DNA of 64,000 nt, from NCBI RefSeq assembly GCF_000002235.5, contig NW_022145549.1:496001-560000 (forward strand), written 5' to 3'. Positions within the stretch are counted from its first letter, which is position 1, and the number at the start of each line of letters is the position of its first letter. Both the position numbers and the translations under genes were made by a program. Positions 61,020-64,000 of the stretch are shown here, one piece after another. Source of the stretch: Strongylocentrotus purpuratus. Taxonomy: Eukaryota; Echinodermata; Echinoidea; Camarodonta; Strongylocentrotidae. The notes beneath the pieces are model-generated. The model ran no database searches. It was given only the letters and a program-made list of their open reading frames with translations, and was not told the DNA's origin.

Positions 61020-61720
61020 AGATTATGGATACCAAAATGTAAAAGTATGCCAAATAATTCTAAAATTTATAGACGTGCATAGCGCCAGATTACCAGGTCC
61101 AGTTGCCTGGCAAACACTGAGAATTTTCATTTCCATTTCTGACTCATTTTGTTAGTTTTTACAAAATAGTGAGAAAAAAAAGCCCCCCAAATGCCAAAAG
61201 AGCCCCCAAAAGTCATACAAGAGCCCCCAAAAAATTTGCATAGAGTTCAATGCAAAACAAATTAAAGAGTGTTATTTTCATGCAAGCAAGCTTGAAAAGT
61301 AACCCCCCAATTTTTTCCCATCACAGTAGGCATATTAAGTTTAGGTTTCCATCCCTATTTCATTCAAATATATCTGAGTTTTATTTCTCTTCTTTTGAAA
61401 CTGAAAGGAAAGGGGAAAAAAATAAATAAGAAGCTGAGGGAAATGAAAGTAGAGAATGAGCATCTCTGGCAATGGTCGATGAGTCATAATATTGCACTTT
61501 TGTAAAGGGCATTCGAGATATCTTTGAATGACTCAGTCATATACCAAATTACATGGATGTTCTTCAAGATTTGCAAATTGCAAAATGATATCTCAACAGA
61601 ATAGCACAAACATTATACGTGTACCCAAAACTGAGTTTTGATGTTCTAGAAAAATTAGCTTTACCGGTACTTTAAAACAACTTGGACTTGATTCAGGTGA
61701 GGCAAAAATTAAGACCCATT
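61020..61720. other. No gene recognised
   Basis: Spacer with several CCCCCAAAA words (61184-61235). Nothing assigned. Confidence 0.4.
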
Positions 61721-61724
61721 TATT

Positions 61725-63594
61725 GCAATGACGACCTTCGTCATTGCCTTGTTTTCGTTCACATTCTGCCCCATTAATATTCTCCTTTTCCTTTTCCTTT
61801 TCCTTATCCTTATCCTTATCGTCAGGAAATCGCATTCGTTTAGCACGTAGTGTTTGTGACTCCTAGTTAGGTGCTTTTCTCATGTCCTTTTCCTTTCAAA
61901 TTTCATAGGCATGGTCTCTAACATCTCATCAAGGTCACTACATTCTTCGATTTTGGAAATCACTCATGCATGACCGTCCAAGCGCCATTTTGTCCGTTTC
62001 TGGTCCATTTTAAGGCCTTTATATCTTCCTTCCTATCTCCACTATCCTAGATCCTACAAACTTCTAACAAATTCCTCTAGATAGTCTGAGAGATGTTCTT
62101 TCATCTGCGACATATGACTTGACCTTCAAAATGCCATCTTCATACTCGAAATTCAAATCTAAAACCGACTCCGTCAAAAATCTCTCAAGTTCTTGAAAAA
62201 TGGACCCCTAAATAATCTAAAACTGCCATAACTTTCTCATATAAATTCCGTTTTGTATTTAAATCTTACAGTATCTTTATCTCATAATTGCACATAGCCA
62301 TGCCAAATTTCACGCTCCAATGGCTTTGCACAACATAAATAGCGCCCTCTAAAGTTCTGGGAATTGGCTTTCTCTCTGTGGCCGTATCTCCATAATGGCT
62401 TGGCAAACCCGTACCCTTTTTTGGATTTAGATACTAGAAGATATGCCCTTTCCAGCCATATACAAAATTATATACCCTAACACTGACCGACTTTGCGAAA
62501 AATGCCCTCCAGATTCGCCATTTTCAAGAAAATTGAGAAATAACTTCAAATTGCTCTAAATTAGCGATCTTTATATCTACATCAATGAAACTTGGCAGAC
62601 ATATGTATCCATATACGTGACAACTGTCCGCCAAGTTTGGTAAAATTCGAATATGTCAGCGCAAAGTAATCGCCAAAAATGATGAATTTACTATGCATTA
62701 CGTAATAGCGCGTTTAATGCGTGCAATACATTGCGCGCAGATAATAATGGTGTCAAACTGACCGCAATGAAGTGCCCTTTCGAATGATACCAAGTATAGT
62801 ATATGTTCACACTGAAAATTGTGAGTAAATCGCATTTGAACAAAGGTCACTACACGAATTCCGCCGAGTTTCCGCCCGAATCTAACATGTATCGGCTATG
62901 ACGTCATTTTTTCAGACTGCTTTTCGCCCCTTAAACGTCCTTTTTTTTCCTTGAAAATTTGCAGTGACATGCCGATTTGCAATACGCAGGGCACCTCTTG
63001 GCCGGATTTTTGAAATTGGTCAAGGGGGCCATTTAAGACGCCATTTTGTCCTATAAATATATTTTATATCACGTGTTTCGATAGGATTATCATAGAAAAA
63101 AAGAGAGTTGTTTACAATAACTACCATGAAATCCTCTTTCTAATGATACCAAATACGGCCCATAAAGAGACATAAAGAGAGAGAGAAAAAACAATTTAAC
63201 TCCGGTCATAATACAGATCCTGTACGTTTTCCGCCCATACATTACACGAATTGTCTATGGGGCATATCGGGTTCACGCTTTTGGCCCCCAGAACGATCTT
63301 GACTGCAATGACGAACATGCACCAAATCCCATTGGTTTTTGCACGCAGTGCTTGCAAGCCCTTTCTAGGTTCTTTCCCCTATCCCAATTTCTTTCAAACT
63401 TCGTAGGCATAGTCACTACCATCCCATCAAGGTCACTGTTGAGGCCTTTCTTTCGCCCTACCTATCTCCAATATTACAGAAGCTACAGACTTCGTACAAA
63501 TTGCTCTGGATAGTCCGAGAGAAGCTCTTTCCTTTGACACGTAGAAACATGGCGTCATTGCACGCACATCGTTGCGACACGATTGCATTTCTAG
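61725..63594. mobile_element. Helentron-like element 3
   Basis: Left hairpin GCAATGACGA/TCGTCATTGC (61725-61747) and right GCGTCATTGC (63552-63561) form subterminal inverted repeats. The right end has a hairpin ATCGT-TGCGAC-ACGAT, then ATTT and CTAG followed by T. Interior phrases such as GCGCCATTTTGT are shared with elements 1 and 2. No coding frame. Confidence 0.5.
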
Positions 63595-63599
63595 TTTCA

Positions 63600-64000
63600 T
63601 CTCCTTCTTCTTCCTTTTTTCAGCTCGCATTTGATATTGTTTTGAAATAAAATAAATATGTGTAACTATCTTTTGATTTTTTACATACATGTAGATCTAG
63701 AAAATGGGGTAACAAAAGTCATCTATGACCTAGCAATTTTACCTTGTTTTTATTTATAAACAACGTGAATTACAAAAATTGTGCTAAAAATCTGACCCAA
63801 ACAATTTGTATGTACAGAACTAATATCAAATTGTATCACACAAAATGGAACTGCTCTTCTTTAAAGTTAAACAAAGCTAGACAATAAACTAGGAATCCAT
63901 TTGACTTGGGTTAAGAATATAATTGCAGTGGAAATGTTGTTAATGCCATTTAACAATGTAGGTGAATAACAGGCTACTCCACTATTTTCTCTCACTGTTT
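63600..64000. other. No gene recognised at window end
   Basis: AT-rich, no motifs or element ends found. Confidence 0.4.

Overview
This window looks like nuclear DNA from a marine invertebrate deuterostome, most likely an echinoderm of sea-urchin type. The reasons are AT-rich DNA, a spliced gene with large introns, very dense non-autonomous DNA transposons, tRNA-headed SINEs with a GCGCTATATAAG-type tail, and frequent TACATGTA motifs. The species assignment is inference. There is no sign of bacterial gene organisation.

The one well-supported host gene is an Mdm2/Mdm4-type E3 ubiquitin ligase on the minus strand. Eleven coding exons lie between 56904 and 30496, and all junctions are GT-AG and phase-compatible. 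They give 885 codons plus stop: the p53-binding SWIB fold, an RK-rich/RS-rich patch, the acidic domain, a RanBP2-type zinc finger, a long low-complexity linker with a decapeptide minisatellite, and the C-terminal RING. The initiating exon is not certain; a weak candidate lies at 60966-60998.

Left flank. 1-2000 holds a decayed gene with a BEN-like domain and ubiquitin-specific-protease motifs. 2400-4550 holds scattered exons of a hAT-like transposase. 5590-9730 is a graveyard: a partly duplicated pogo/Tigger transposase, a retroelement C-terminus, a transposase-like ORF with an AKER-coding minisatellite, and three tandem copies of a Myb/SANT-like coiled-coil gene. 10.2-24.5 kb is almost entirely repeats: a 180-bp tandem repeat, foldback elements (two with perfect 9-bp target duplications), a TCTAGA-rich satellite field, a 5'-truncated LINE and several MITE families. 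24.5-30.5 kb is repeat-poor and lies 3' of mdm2.

Right flank and introns. The mdm2 introns are full of mobile elements: palindromic MITEs, a TTAA/CCC piggyBac-like element, a 157-bp tandem-repeat element, a minus-strand LINE end, SINEs and Helitron/Helentron-like elements. 57-64 kb has no recognised gene apart from a third Helentron-like element.

Most notable patterns: four of the five intronic copies of one MITE family lie within about 35 bp of an mdm2 5' splice site, one only about 4 bp away; the 5' splice site of the third visible exon has been tandemly copied into its intron; and four elements of one family each carry a perfect 6-bp target-site duplication.
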